A stretch of DNA of 64,000 nt from Siphonodentalium dalli (GCA_032622095.1 CP136067.1:49453899-49517898); one strand, 5' to 3'; shown: positions 24,090 through 36,840, counted from the first letter of the stretch. Notes: generated by a model not told the origin, from the sequence alone. Numbers and translations are program-made.

Positions 24090-24295
24090 GGTTCATGTGT
24101 GTACGAAATACATCGGATTCCATTTGGTTGCCACGTGATGTGGAAGATTTTTATTTGTAAATGTCATGCAGTCTGTATATCCGGAAGACATAAGATTCCA
24201 TATGGGTGGCACGTAATGTGGAATATTATTCTTTGCCACGTTATGTGGAAGTTTGGATTTGCAAATTTCGTGCAACATTTCTGTATGTAACATCC
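24090..24295. repeat. Short diverged tandem repeat, ~60-bp unit
   Basis: Three successive segments carry (t)gccacgt(g/a/t)atgtggaa followed by tttgyaaat(g/t)tcrtgca. Overlapping open frames on both strands are a by-product. Confidence 0.6.
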
Positions 24296-25990
24296 GCGGG
24301 AAACATTAGTCTCTTATAACGTACTTGTTTCCTTAATGTAACAATATAACAAGTTTCCTGTTTAAAATGTTAACAGTTCCAATGTTTTATAGGTACTTCT
24401 TTATACTTTAACCACTATCATATTACATGCAGACTGTTGAGTCCATCTCAAACGAAACACTTGTATTTTAATATGTACCCTGTACATGTGCGTTCATCGC
24501 ACCATATTTAATATTTAATTGTATAGCAGTGGATTATATCTCAGTAATAAGCACATCCAAATGCAAGTTATCAGGAGGGGGCCTAAGAGTACGTCCCAAC
24601 CGAGACACACCTCCTCGAGACACACACCAGGAGTCCCACACTGGCAACACGTAAGCAAATGACAGATATAAGACGACTCCTTTCCATATCAAACACATGT
24701 CAGAACAAAGTATTCAGGAGGGGGCTCCAGGTGTACATGACCCAAGATGAATTCACCTCCCTCAATACATGCACCAGAGGAGTCCCCCCCACTGGTAACA
24801 AGTAAGAAGAATCATACATGTTTATAACCTGGCCGTATCAAATTAATATCAGAACCAAGTAATCAGGAGGGGGCTCCAGGAGTACATGATCCAGGATGGA
24901 TTCACCTCCCACTGGGACATGCACTAGAGGAATCCCCCACCGGTAAAAAAAAATTATGCAAAACATAGATATAACATGACTCTATTCCATATCCAATACG
25001 TGTCAGAACAACCAGAACCATTACCAAGTATACTGGGCTGAAACACTGACTACTAGTTTTGACGACTATGAAGTCGGTTTAAGCTATGTTTTATTGGAAT
25101 TTATTAAAGACGGTGTAGTTTTTATTGTTATATATTTTTGCAAGTTTAGTTGCTCTTAAATTTTGAGAAACATTAGTCTAACAATGTACATATTTTCTTT
25201 ATACAACACTATAACAAATTTACTGTTTAAAATATTAACAATTCCAATATTAGGTTTCTATACATGTACTTTGACCTGTAACTGATTACGTGTTAAATCC
25301 ATCTCAAACAAAATACTTTCGATATTTAATACAATGAACATGTGATTCGTGACATTCCTCAGATCATATTTAATATTTAATTGCATGGCGGTTGAGTATA
25401 CAAGATTATATCTCACTAATAAGGATTTCCAAAAGCAAGTGAGCAGGAGGGGTCTCCATGAGTACATGACCCAAGAGGGATTTACCTTCCCCTGAGACAT
25501 GCACCAGAGGAGTCCCCCACTGGTAACAAGTAAACAGAATCACACATGCATACACATGACAATGTCAAATAAAAGTCAGAATCTATTTACCAGGAAGGGG
25601 CTCCAGGAGTACATGAACCAGGAGGGATTCACCCCGGAGACAAGCACTAGAGGAGTCACACACCGGCAATAAGTAGCCAGAGTTATGCATGTACACATAT
25701 TTAACCTAACCATATCAAAGAAACGTCAGCTATGAACCAGGAGGAATTCACCTCCCCCGAGACATGCACCAGGGGAACCCCCACTGGCAACATGTAAGCA
25801 GAATCATACATGTATACATCACATGATCATATCAGGAGGGAATCCAGGAGTACTTGACCCAAAGAGGGAATTTCCCCCCCATGAGACACACACTAGAGGA
25901 ATCCCCCATCGGTAACAAGTACCTGTAAGAAGATCATACATACAGCATGACTCCTTAATATCCATAACTAATACATATCAGATCCAGATC
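24296..25990. repeat. ~145-bp tandem repeat inside a larger tandem duplication
   Basis: The short unit contains caggagggggctccaggag, ttcacctccc, gagacatgcaccagaggag and cactggtaacaagta. It occurs at about 24571, 24716, 24864, 25444, 25590, 25737 (partial) and 25834. The copies form two groups, each preceded by a homologous 280-bp lead-in (gaaacattagtct, ccatctcaaacraaa, catatttaatatttaattg) starting at about 24297 and 25160. The arrangement is therefore lead-in + 3 units, duplicated once at roughly 860-bp spacing. No genes. Confidence 0.8.
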
Positions 25991-26913
25991 ATGGAAACAG
26001 CATAATTTAGTTAGTCATTGAAGACAAATTGAAGAATCATGACTTGTATAAACATAACCATCCGCGAAGAATAATTTAGATATATCATAACCTGTGTTAA
26101 TAGTAAAATGATTATCCAAGTTATTATTAACTGTTGACATGAAAAAAGCAAACTATACACATCAACTAAAGTTGATACTTTAAATTACAGTATATGAAAT
26201 GTCCGGCTCCATCACTTCGAACACATAATGGTGAAGCTTTAATCCTAGACTCCGGGTACACCACTCTGGGCCCAAAAACTAAGGCGACTCTGGCACTGAA
26301 CATTTATGCCTAATGTATATACCTGAATAATTTCTTATTTTATAACAAAATACATTTAAATTCAAGCCATTGTTCAGAAAAAAATTCAAAAACGTAGGCA
26401 GGAACCTTAATGGGGGTCAAGTGAACAACTCCGAAAGGGGACCTCCTTGCAAACCACCGGAGCAACAGTTAGAGCCGCACACACATCCGAGTGCGACCCG
26501 ATGCGGCACTGAAAACAACAGTTATCTATCCAGTGGTTCTGCTTGGTAAATTCTAAAATTATGAATTACTTTTTTTTCCTGGAATTAAATCACTTGACCT
26601 ACATTTGGAAAATCAATACAAAATTCAAAAATAAATACACCAACATTATAATTGAACAAGTTCCAAGCGGACCCACCAGACAAACACCCGCTGCCTCCAA
26701 CACCACACCAAGCCACACCCATAAGCACGTGGAACTCTGGAACCCCCGGCTGCAGATTCGCGCGGAAATCACACACAACATTGGTCAGCCGACGTCCCCC
26801 TATAATCAATATAGGCCCAATTACTTCCCACCAAGTATTAACGTATGTACATGTACAGCCTCGTGTGAAACCCTTACTAATACTGGTAACCAAAACATTT
26901 ATCAATAAAATGG
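25991..26913. other. No recognised gene
   Basis: Frames of 60-121 codons overlap on both strands at 26543-26921 but are mutually antisense and show no domain. The stretch lies directly 3' of the orphan ORF1 (minus strand), where an ORF2 would be expected; none is visible. Confidence 0.45.
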
Positions 26914-27725
26914 TTATCTAACATTCGGTCCAACATAACACATGTGTAATTTCACTATTGCTGTGACATATTGGTGTCCTTCACTATCTCTATCTTCAGA
27001 AATTGTTCGGTCAGTCAGTCTTCGTATAAGATATCTCTTTTCCGAATTCACAGCCTTTACAAACAACTTCCCATCATAAGTGTGGCATTTGCCAAGGTGC
27101 CATGCTTTCTTAAGTTTCAATGCTTTCTTCAGTAGTTTGAATTTTGCTTGAGTAAGATCCTCATTCATATAACACTTGTTAAGATGTTCGTCTTGTGGCT
27201 CTCGAAGTTTGGCACATGCCATCATGGCATCTCTTTTTAAGATCGTAGCTACAAAACCTTTGCTATTATTTGGCGAGGTCGTGTATTTTTAATGTTCTCT
27301 CTTACCGGTAGGTTTTCTGTACTGTTACTCTTATTCGTTACTTTGCCAAGTCTGTGAGCCTTATCAACGTCACCAGTCGTGATCACAATGCCGATATCTT
27401 TACATACATATACCACAGTTTCTTTAAAAGATTCACTATCTTGTTCAGGAAATCTAGATATTCGAATACTTGTTCTTCTAGTATATTGTTTGAGTTCATC
27501 TTTTTCAAACCTCAGATCTTCAACTTCACTTTCGATACTCCTTACTCTTTTCTTCAATGTTTTTACTTTTTGTTACACCGGACACAGCTTCCTTAACGAC
27601 TTTCGATATTTCGTTTTTATGTCGTTTATAATACAAAATTTAATGGCATTGGCCAACAACTCCACACCAAAGCCAAACTGTTCTGCACCTTTCAAATCAA
27701 CTTTAGGTGCATGATCTGTGTCCAT
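26914..27725 (-). pseudogene. Orphan ORF1 protein of a non-LTR retrotransposon (coiled coil plus RNA-binding type)
   Basis: Minus-strand pieces 27725-27560, 27557-27249 and 27225-26914 belong to one protein broken by frameshifts. In order they show VVKEAVSGV, a coiled coil (KRVRSIESEVEDLRFEKDEL), KQYTRRTSIRISRFPEQDSE, VDKAHRLGK, RPRQIIAK, ATILKRDAMMACAKLRE and NEDLTQAKFKLLKKA. This is the layout of LINE ORF1 nucleic-acid-binding proteins: coiled coil, RRM-like core and basic tail. At least two indels, near 27560 and 27240, prevent a full protein. No ORF2 follows on the 3' side, so only this part of the element was copied or kept. Confidence 0.75.
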
Positions 27726-30365
27726 ACTCTAACCTGGTTGTGACACTATTGAGCTGGAGTCTGACTCCGAAAAATTGCTGAAATGATAATGAGTCCCATT
27801 GCAAAACAATTTTGAAGAGTCATGAAACTTTTGGGTAGTTTTAAAAAGTTCCGGAATTATGTGAAAATATAACGGGATATCTTGTTATATCGTGACCGTA
27901 CATATTCCCTGGTCTGTATACATGTCAAACATACACGACGCAAACATACAATCGCATACCAATATTATCTGACCACAGATGGAGAAAAAATATACGTCGA
28001 GTAGTCTCCTACTTTTTTCAACCATTGGCCACCTTTTATAACCGGATATTAGTGTCACTGTGACCGACAAGAGATACTTGGTCATTTTGATTTATAGAAA
28101 TGAAAAATTCGAGAGGAGTGCAACGAGATCGAAAACTAAGCGTCTTTTGAGAATTGGCTCACGGACTAATATAATTTGGACGACATAGCCAAAGAAAGAA
28201 AGAAAACGTTTTATGGGTAGCGGAATGAAAATGGTGGACGTCCAATGTTGTCCATTGTGAACAGACAAAACGATTGGTCCATCACTTATGAACAGACAAA
28301 ACGATTGGTCCATCACTTATGTGTTTAATTAAATACTTGCAGGAGAGCACAAAATAAGCCATATTGAGCATTTTTAGAAACACTTTTGTTCTGCATGTGT
28401 GGTTAGCCACACAAACAACTCACACACAAAGTGCATCCATATATGCACGTGGCTAGCGACAGAGAGACAGCCTCGTGCGAACATCCGGACGCACGGGGAC
28501 AGACTGGTTACTTAATACGACCTTTTTTCAAAAGGGCGTATAATTATGAGACATATCTACACAAGTTGATAGAAGGTGTAACGGACAATGCAAACATAGC
28601 AATATTGAAACTTTTGACCAAACGAAATTGACATTTATTCTTTATTTGAAAGCACATAATTAAACATTAAAATCATGGATGTCATCTATAGAAGCAATTA
28701 CAAACCCTTACTTTATTATGAAACATTAAAATCATTTAAAATCATAACATTAATAGAAAATAAACATTTTATTACTTTATTATAAAAAATCGCGGTTTCT
28801 TCTTGCTGTCCTGCCGTTATTGCATGGCGTTTCTATATTGTTCGGCTTGTCGATTCTGTATATCTTGGTTACTACCTCTTGAAGGAATTCCGATGAAAAT
28901 ATAATTGTGAAGTTCCGTTTTTGTTCAAATGAAATATTGACGATGTATAATAAAAATCGTTTGTTATCTTCTTATTTTCATTTATGTGATAATACATGAA
29001 TAAAGAGCGTTTATTAATATAGTTTTTATGATCCATTAAAATGTACTTACCTTCTATGTGGTTGTTCGTTGGAACATTGTTCAAATATACAATATAGACA
29101 TAAAACAAACAGCGAGTATGTCTTACTGATATCATATCGCCATCCGAAGGACTATTATGTATACTCCGTCGCCAGTTATGCAAACACACTAAAGTGCCAA
29201 AGTGAACTGTGCGAGTAAAACTGAACGCCCGATCAAACATTCTTTTGCAATTATAATTATTCGCCTTACATGCTTATTAATAATAATTTCTTACATAGTG
29301 CTCGAACGTGATATTTGGATTTAGGCAAACAGGGGCGTGAGGGTGTGCATATGAATTATGTTATTTGTTTAGTATGCTATACATGCACATGCATCATGCT
29401 TACATTAATTACAAAAGACATAATAATAATATGATATATTTATGTAATTTACCACCGTCACACCTCCTTCCTGTAGGTCGATACATACCATTGTTATCCT
29501 TCATCCCATTTTCCTCTCTTCAGATTGGCTGACGGTTGAGTATTTTCCCGCCACAATTAGTTCTCTCTTACTTTGAAAACAATGCGGACGTGTTGTAATT
29601 CGGTTACTGATCTGTTTAAGAAATGAAGTCATATTAATCTGAACTTCAATGTTTAAATAATCTTCAAACATTCATAAATATTTTGGACCTAAATCATTCC
29701 GACTTGGTAAGCTTACAAAATATATCTCAATTCAGTTCGTATGTATGTGTACGTGTTGTCATTTATGTTTTATCATTTTATTCATTTAACTTCATTGATC
29801 ATTGTTTATTTCTGTTTGATTCAAGTTAAATATATTTGAATAAAATAACAAGCCTCCATACTGGAGCATTAAGTTATTAATTAACAGTAGAGTAGTATTT
29901 TATTTATTTTGCATGTATATGTTTATTTGTGTTATAGAGTAGGACCTATTTATGTTTCAGGGTCTATGTGTGATGTGTCATCAATTTGTTCACTCTGTAA
30001 TCTATATATGTCGCTGATCGGACATGTTGGAATTGGAAAATTACAGATTATGAAGTAGGATCGAATCTTATTTTATTTCACTTCCCAAATCCCATGCACT
30101 GAATCTCTAGACAGTGAATTATGTTACTATCCTATATAGTCTCGTGCTCGGGTTAAAATGACAAGATATAGGTGGTAATAGAGTTACACATAAGTGAGAC
30201 CAGGGTCAGTACTTTGAAGAGTTATACTTTTAAATACAAATAGTATTTATTAATTTGTAAGAACAAATGTGTGTTTTATATCACAGTGGTTTCATAGTAC
30301 AGCGAAAATTTGAGCCGCAATATTTGTACACTAAGTTATGAATATGCAAACTTCGATCAAAATGT
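27726..30365. other. No recognised gene
   Basis: Strongly AT-rich between 28640 and 30300. A 122-aa minus frame (29240-28872) and a 66-aa plus frame (28431-28631) have no recognisable family or convincing splice context. The 31-bp tandem repeat at 28259 is listed separately. Confidence 0.45.
28259..28320. repeat. Perfect 2 x 31-bp tandem repeat
   Basis: gaacagacaaaacgattggt followed by ccatcacttat is present twice head to tail with no mismatch. Confidence 0.85.
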
Positions 30366-30640
30366 TCAACAGTTCTAAATTTCATACCCGATAGAACATT
30401 AGTTTCAAAACCGTCTCTGAATCATATATTTCTACTTTTTCTCTAAAAGGCCATCAGAGAGTAATTCCTCAAACCATATGTGGTATCATGCTAGACATTC
30501 CTAACAGATGGAAATTGAGATACCAGGTGGATAATTTCAACTTAAGGCGCGTGGGGTTCACATTGAATTTCGCAAAACTGGGAGTTTGGTCTGGTTCAAG
30601 GGGATGGTGCAGTTTGTAAATTAAAGGCTGAGAACTCCTG
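30366..30640. repeat. Dispersed repeat, copy also at 60536-60720
   Basis: caacagtt(c/g), ttcatacc(c/t)ga, tggtctggtt(c/t)aagggga and tgcagttt/tgcagttgg appear in the same order and spacing in both places, with many substitutions. No coding content. Confidence 0.55.
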
Positions 30641-30909
30641 GACATCCTCTAGTCCAAATGTAACTTTTTCGTTTGGTGGAAGAGGTGCATGTACACATCC
30701 ACATTTCCAAGTGCATCCGATGTGATACCACTGTTGTGGGTATTTATACTGCAACCGCTTTGGTGTTCTCTGTTTTCTTTTCACAAATTTCAACTATTTG
30801 TTTTCTGTCATACTAGGGTGTCAGTTAGATTTGGTGGTGTACGTGCAACCTATAATATTATTTCAAACTGACCCGTCCCTGTTATCATAAAATAAAAACA
30901 ATCAAATCA

Positions 30910-31930
30910 TGTTGCTAAAGACACCAAATTTGGTACCATTGTGGGTCAGGGATAGAGAGAGGAGGGGCAAAAACATTGATAGAATGTTTAAGTCGCCGAT
31001 CGATGTCACCAAAGTAATTTATTGTCATCTCCATATTTCGTTCTTAGGAGTTTCTGGCGTTCAAATTTCACAACCTCGACAAACTTTTATGGTGACCGAA
31101 TTAGGTCTCTTGAACAATGATATCATTTCAACTGTCACAATTGGGACGTGAATCGGGGCATTCATATAGTCAGCTAGTAAAAAACAGATATACATAGAAA
31201 AAAGCATTAACAGTATATTTATCATTCTTTTTAAGAGATCCATATATTCTTGCAAAATGAGGGACATGGAACCGCCACAGGATGGCATGTCAGAATGGCT
31301 CATGTATTATAACACAAAAAAAAAATACAATTTGTGAAGAGAGATGGAAATGTATAGATGGCCTGTTCAAAAATAGTGGTCAGTGTGCAGTCAAATATAG
31401 TTTCTTCTGAGATCAAAGAAAACACAGTCAGTAGCACATGACTATTCAGAATCCTCCAATAATGGAATCTTACAAAGTTACATCTGCCCGATACAGAGGA
31501 TTTCATTCATTTAGAACAGATTCATAGCCTAACATTAACTTACAATATCGCTCTGTGTACAGCAACATTTCTTTTAAACTGAGAATAATTAGTCAGTATA
31601 TTTCCACGAACAACAGAACACCTGGTCATTTCACATTAAAACAAAAACAAAAAACAAATATACAAACGTCAATTCCCATCACGTCGACTGTACAATTATA
31701 AAATGAAGTACTCGCAGTTGCAAATATATAAATACTTCTTTATTGGTGGGACGAACTAATCGCTATAAACAATCACTCCGACAAGGTGAGCCACTACTTA
31801 TAATCCGTATATAAGAATGACGTGTTGCAAGAGTATCCTTTAGTCCCACCAGATGTCAACACCAGAGAGTGTCACGTCACTTTAACCTGGGCAACGCCGG
31901 GTAACTCTGCTAGTATTTATACATATTATC
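30910..31930. repeat. Segmental duplication, copy B (partner 12015-13470)
   Basis: Collinear with 12015-13470 from the ggagaggaggggcaaaaaca/tattagca block through gatggcatgt(c)agaatggctc to acctgggcaacgccgggtaa. It lacks the hairpin MITE: at 31709-31710 a single TA marks the empty insertion site. Intervening indels are few and small. It lies some 270 bp upstream of the first recognised receptor exon, within the presumed upstream intron. Confidence 0.8.
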
Positions 31931-32201
31931 ATTCGGTGCAGCACTTTGTCTATCATAGTAACTGTTGTTGTTCAGAATCATTTGTTTTCGTACAAAATAG
32001 AATCAAGTAAAATCAACCAACCACTGTTCGACAATCATTTAAATCTGGCTAATAATTCAACGTCGCTTTTATCGTTTGGATAGCTCCTTTGGAAGTCCAG
32101 AGATGGTGCGCCTTTCTTTGGCCCAGGGAGTTATCTCGTTGAATCCCGACACAACATATGTCATTTATGGAGTGGACATGTGCCCCGTCAGCACTTTGCA
32201 G

Positions 32202-32311
32202 AATTTGGGCAATGGCAGAATGTAACAGGACTCAAACTTACTGGGAATAAAACATCCCAGAATACCTGGACGGATTTCGGACACAGCACTCTGGTGGTCA
32301 CAACAAAAAAT
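32202..32311 (+). CDS. iGluR exon: end of amino-terminal domain and start of S1
   Basis: The frame reads FGQWQNVTGLKLTGN, then WTDFGHSTLVVTTKN, and ends at aat|gtatgt. iGluRs have a GxW-N/T-x-GL segment where the amino-terminal domain joins the ligand-binding domain, followed by LxVTT, the first strand of S1, so the match is specific. The exon ends in phase 0 and fits the next exon at 35038. Two acceptors are possible: tttgcag|aa (start 32202, phase 1; chosen because GQW follows directly) and ccgtcag|cac (start 32192, phase 0). Overlapping frame +1 upstream also looks somewhat domain-like (VISLNPDTTYVIYG), which would need a one-base indel; I did not use it. Confidence 0.75.
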
Positions 32312-35037
32312 GTATGTTTTGTTTGCTATTAAACGGATATTATTTAATGTTCAACCCTTAAACTTTAACCTATATATCAATAAGTAATAATTACCCTCTA
32401 ATAGGACGTTTTCTGTTTATGGTTCGACCGCTCATATTTCGTTCCTTGGTCCGGTCTTCCATTTACGAGTTACGGCCCTTTGTTAAAATGTGGGCTCAAC
32501 TTTTCATATCCGGATGATAACTTTAGTTAATGTCAACTGAATGGAATGAAATTTAGTATGCAGATTTCCAACCATTACATTGCTGGTCAGGCTTGATATT
32601 GGGCTCTGTCTGCCCATTTTTCCACAGTCGTTGGCCTTTTTTTTACTTTTGTGTTTTCCCGGATTCCGGATGAGAACATGAGTTAATATTGACCAAATGG
32701 AATTATATTTGGTATTCAATTTCGAAACCACAACTTGGCTCTTCCGTTCCGGGATTATGGACCTTTTTCGAGTTTAACATTCGGCTTTTCTTGGTTTGCT
32801 ATTTATAACTGCAGTTAGGGTTGGTTGGTTACCATCAAACCTATTGTGCTACTTAATTGGCTCCTAATACAAGCTTAATTCTGGGGAATATCCAATGATT
32901 CTCACCAGACTGACGGGGCTGTGCCCTTTTTCACCTAGATTTTAAATTTTAAAAACTGGTTTTTGCTGATAATTCAAGGTATAGAATCTTTCTGAAATGC
33001 AATTTGAAAGAAGCCTAAGGCCATTTTATCACTGTAGTGGAGCTCTTGTTTTACTGTGTAACTTATGTCAATGAATCATGTGGAATCCCCATTGTGGATG
33101 GTGTAATGGATTGGGCTGCAATATGTAATTTCGCTGACTTGGAAATTTCCATTCTGTTCAAGGGTTTACAACAGGAAATTATTTATAAGATGGAAAACGA
33201 GTCGGAGACCCTCTACCACGTCCCTGGTAGTACGTTTGTCCTTTCCCATTCAACTGCATATTTGTCGATAGAGTTGATATTTCTAGATATATTGTAACCA
33301 ACTGTCGCCGTGGTTGAAGTTATTGGAAAAAGTATTGTCCACAAAATTGAATGGTCATAATAAGAAATATTCTAGTTATTATTATTTATTATTTTGTACC
33401 ACTATTGTTCGTGTTGTTGCTTTTGTCTTAATATCAGTTACATTTTCGGTTGTTATCTTTCTTTCGGACCCAATAACACCTATATTTTACAATCACAGTG
33501 GTCTGTACCTGGTATAGCCTATGGCTTACGTGCAACATGCATGGCCCAGACCAGATACCATAATTCGGCCGTCAGTGTTTCTTGTTTTATTTATTATGAA
33601 AAGGATTAAAATAGGTATAATGTAATGTTTTGTTGTTACATTTAACTCATTGTGTTTTGTAGGCGTGGCTAAAGTCTTGCAGAGTTCAAACTCTCTGAGA
33701 GGTCAACGTATATACCGTACAGATCTGTTAATTGGAAACCGATTTCGATTGCGTAAAGGGCGATTACTATCAAGTCGGTCGTTCCCTGATCCATAGAACA
33801 CTTGGTTTAACACCAAACGATCAAGGAACGATGATTTGGACAACGTGCGCATTACGTCAATCAAACTATGTACCTTAAGGGGTTCGCCAAATTACGATGA
33901 TAAATTACTATAGAACACAGTAAGCTTGCTCTTATATTATTTAATTTATCGAACTGAAATTTGGTAGTGAGGGGTTTTTCGATGCGCTGAATTCGATAAA
34001 ATTGTCACCGGGTTACTCCAATGGCCCAAAATGATGATTCATTGACGCTGTACATGTAGATACGTGCATCACACGAACGGGAAGTATACGCCGCACAGTT
34101 ATAGAACAATTGTTGTAAGCCTATCGAACGGAAGCGATTAATTTTCAAATTGTTTTCTGTTTTGGCATCTGCTTCTATAGTAAATCGGTTATTGTAAACG
34201 TCATCCCATTTAGAAAATTCGAAGGGTCTCATTTATCACCCCCTCCCCCACTTCCGATCTTTGGCATAACATAATGCTATGTTATTCCACCAGCAAAATA
34301 AATGCCTAAAACTGCACAGAATAGGTTAGTTAGATGGTCACATAAAACAGATTTGTAATTTCACACAATCGGTGTTAATTTGAAGTACTCGTTGCCATGG
34401 CAACACGAAATTTTGGACCTGTGATGACCCTATAGTACCGAACTTGGACTTTCAAAGAACTTCGTGAGTAGGGCCTATAATATCAATTCCTGCTGTCAGT
34501 TCAATTCTTTCCAATGTTGAATAATCAAACTAAATATATAGCTAGTGTAAATTATGGCTTTTCCCCCAGGAAACATGGTTCCTGGGCAGCGTTTTCCCCA
34601 GGAAACCTGGTTCTGAATGAGTTAAATTTATTGTTATAATAAGTGATCCCTATGACTGTGATTTAGGCCGCCAGTGGCCATACAGTGCCAAATAAATAAT
34701 GTTGAACAATCCATTGTCTTGAGGTATCCGGCCAAACTCGGGGATATCAAAAGGACTTGAAAAGTTACAAAACATATCTATTAAAAACCCGGAAAAATGG
34801 GACAACCCAACCCAAAATTCGTCCGGCTCCGGTTGTCCATGAGTCGGGTGGTTCCGCTCCTATAAATGACTATGCGATATGCAGCCATACACTTTTTATC
34901 CGATAAACTAGCTCATTCGTTCGCCATTCATTGAATCCCATTGTTACTTATGCGAGTACTCCCGATTAGTGTTCGTTATGCTGACTCATGCATACTTTGG
35001 ATACTGGACCCTTGATTGGGAATACATTTAATTACAG
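32312..35037 (+). other. Receptor intron (32311/35038)
   Basis: Bordered by gtatgt and attacag. It contains a diverged 2-copy repeat at 32485-32790 (ccggatgataac / ccggatgagaac, aaccattaca / aaccacaact, about 165 bp apart). Open frames at 33037-33609 do not resemble any receptor segment. Confidence 0.6.
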
Positions 35038-35138
35038 AATCACCAATTCGTGAGAACGCCATCGGCACACAACCAAACACGATATACAGGCTTCTGTTTT
35101 GAAATTCTAGATGAATTTGCGATCCGGTTAAAATTCAA
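35038..35138 (+). CDS. iGluR exon: S1, GFC-EILDEFA segment
   Basis: The acceptor is aattacag|aat. The frame reads NHQFVRTPSAHNQTRYTGFC, then FEILDEFAIRLKF, and ends at aa|gtaagtg. This matches the YxGFC/YC-(I/L/V)DLL-xx-(L/I)A-xx-LxF stretch near the start of the S1 lobe in every iGluR. The exon is 101 bases, starts in phase 0 and ends in phase 2. Its last two bases (aa) plus the t at 46928 make Asn, giving LKFN-YTVVEPPDD across an 11.8-kb intron. The Glu/Met contact region expected just before (usually EPF/EPY) is replaced by HQFV. Confidence 0.85.
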
Positions 35139-36840
35139 GTAAGTGAAATTCAACCAATCGCGTGCCAGTCTATGTATGTAGAAGTGTCAGCCACAAAGAT
35201 GATAACTTGAGTTCGTTGCATGTACAACTAACTTTATTTCAAATTAAGACGAGTCATATAAGAGCCAGAAGCCGCCACCGCACGCACGCCGCCAGCCATA
35301 TTGGCCACAAGCGGCGCCAGCCATATTATCATTAGCGCCAGCCACAAGTCATGAACAAATCTCCGCCGCCGGAATTGTAAAATTTCTGAGCACAACTGTA
35401 ATTTGAATCGCAAAGAATTAACCCGTATTGCCTATTGGTATACTACCATGGACACGGCATGGTTGTTATATTATCAGAACATCCCTCCCGAATTCGCGTT
35501 AGAACTAAAGTGTTCTATTTCCATATTTTTTTATTTTTGTGGGAAATCGAGTTTTGACCCCCCCCCCCCTCCCTGGTTCACGTTCTCATTCTGTTTTGGA
35601 AGATAGCACACAGTGGGTATGATAGCTGGTGTAAACATACTATTATATGACGAGTTTCGAGACAAAACATGATAATCTTGGGTGTAATCACGAAAAACAC
35701 TTTGGAGATAGAACAATTAGTGTAAAATTTTCTGTTTTTATTCCGTGCTAGATTTTCGTGTTTTTCAATCATATAAACGTGCAAAAATCCCAAATCACGC
35801 CATTTTCTGTGATATTTTGACCAAATAATGATCCTACACTGTTAGAAAAATGCCAGTCGCTTTAACGGTGTCATACCGCGCACATCGCTGCCAACCTATG
35901 ACCGTTGAACATCCGGTCAGACTGTAGCATGTTCCACGGTATAAAACTGTTCAGTAACTGGCAGACTGTAACCAGTAACGATCAGACCATTGTATTTTTT
36001 TCCGTTCAACACCGTTTAATAAATATCAAAACCGTATCTAACAACGGTCAGACGAATGGTATTTTTCATGGGTCAACTACGCCTTTCACAGAGTGGCTCA
36101 TTGTGTGAGGCGCACAGCTCATTCGGCCGTCAACAACCGTCCATCTGTGGCGAACCTTGTTCCGATCCCGACTGATATACATGCGGATATGCAATCAATG
36201 CAAAATGAGGGTAATCATGCATTTTCACCTCATTATTTCTATCTGCATAACCACATCCCTCATTGAATACCAAGTTTTGCAACTCGAAGAAATATTAGTT
36301 GGACCCCAACCCCCTTAAGTTTTAAATTCACATCGGAATCGTCAAACATTCAATTAATTTGGGACATTCCAACTTCCTGCTCTCCTTGGTTTGACACCAG
36401 CATGTCGTCGCGTACAGTACGGTGCAGGGGTATTTTTGAAGAAATTTCCGATGGGGGCATGTTTTGAAATTTTTTGAAATTATATGATCGCGTCAAATAT
36501 GTTCGTAAAGTTCGTGTCATTGTTTCAAAAAAATGTTTATCACCAAAGCAACAGAGGAAGGAACAATGTTAAATTATGATTGATATTTATTTACATATTT
36601 ATTTAATTATTTTTCCCCAACAAGATGTCCGTGGTTTGAGGCTCGGTTGACAAGGAACCAATCGCTTGCCTACATACATTCCTCTATTTTACAATATTGT
36701 GCGATTTGAGACAAACTGAACTGGGACAGGCATTGCATATAATACAGATGAGATGAATTTATCACCAGGTCAACTCGTGGACAAATTAATCCGAGCCTAA
36801 GAAACAGATAAAACACGTTCACCCTTATTAAACAAAACAT
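35139..36840 (+). other. Receptor intron, part 5' of the gypsy insertion
   Basis: Mostly AT-rich and unannotated. A GC-richer patch at 35265-35350 repeats cgccagccatatt. At 35863-36100 short phrases such as accgttgaacatccggtcag and acaacggtcagacga recur in degenerate form. A poly-C run lies near 35560. No coding sequence. Confidence 0.5.

Noticed and set aside
28872..29240. 122-aa minus-strand frame in AT-rich DNA
   Set aside because: Composition is Asn/Tyr/Ile-rich as expected by chance in AT-rich sequence; no motif and no supporting exon structure.
33037..33609. Plus-strand frames between receptor exons considered as missing S1 exons
   Set aside because: They lack the GFC/DLL signature, whereas 35038-35138 carries it with matching phases and splice sites.
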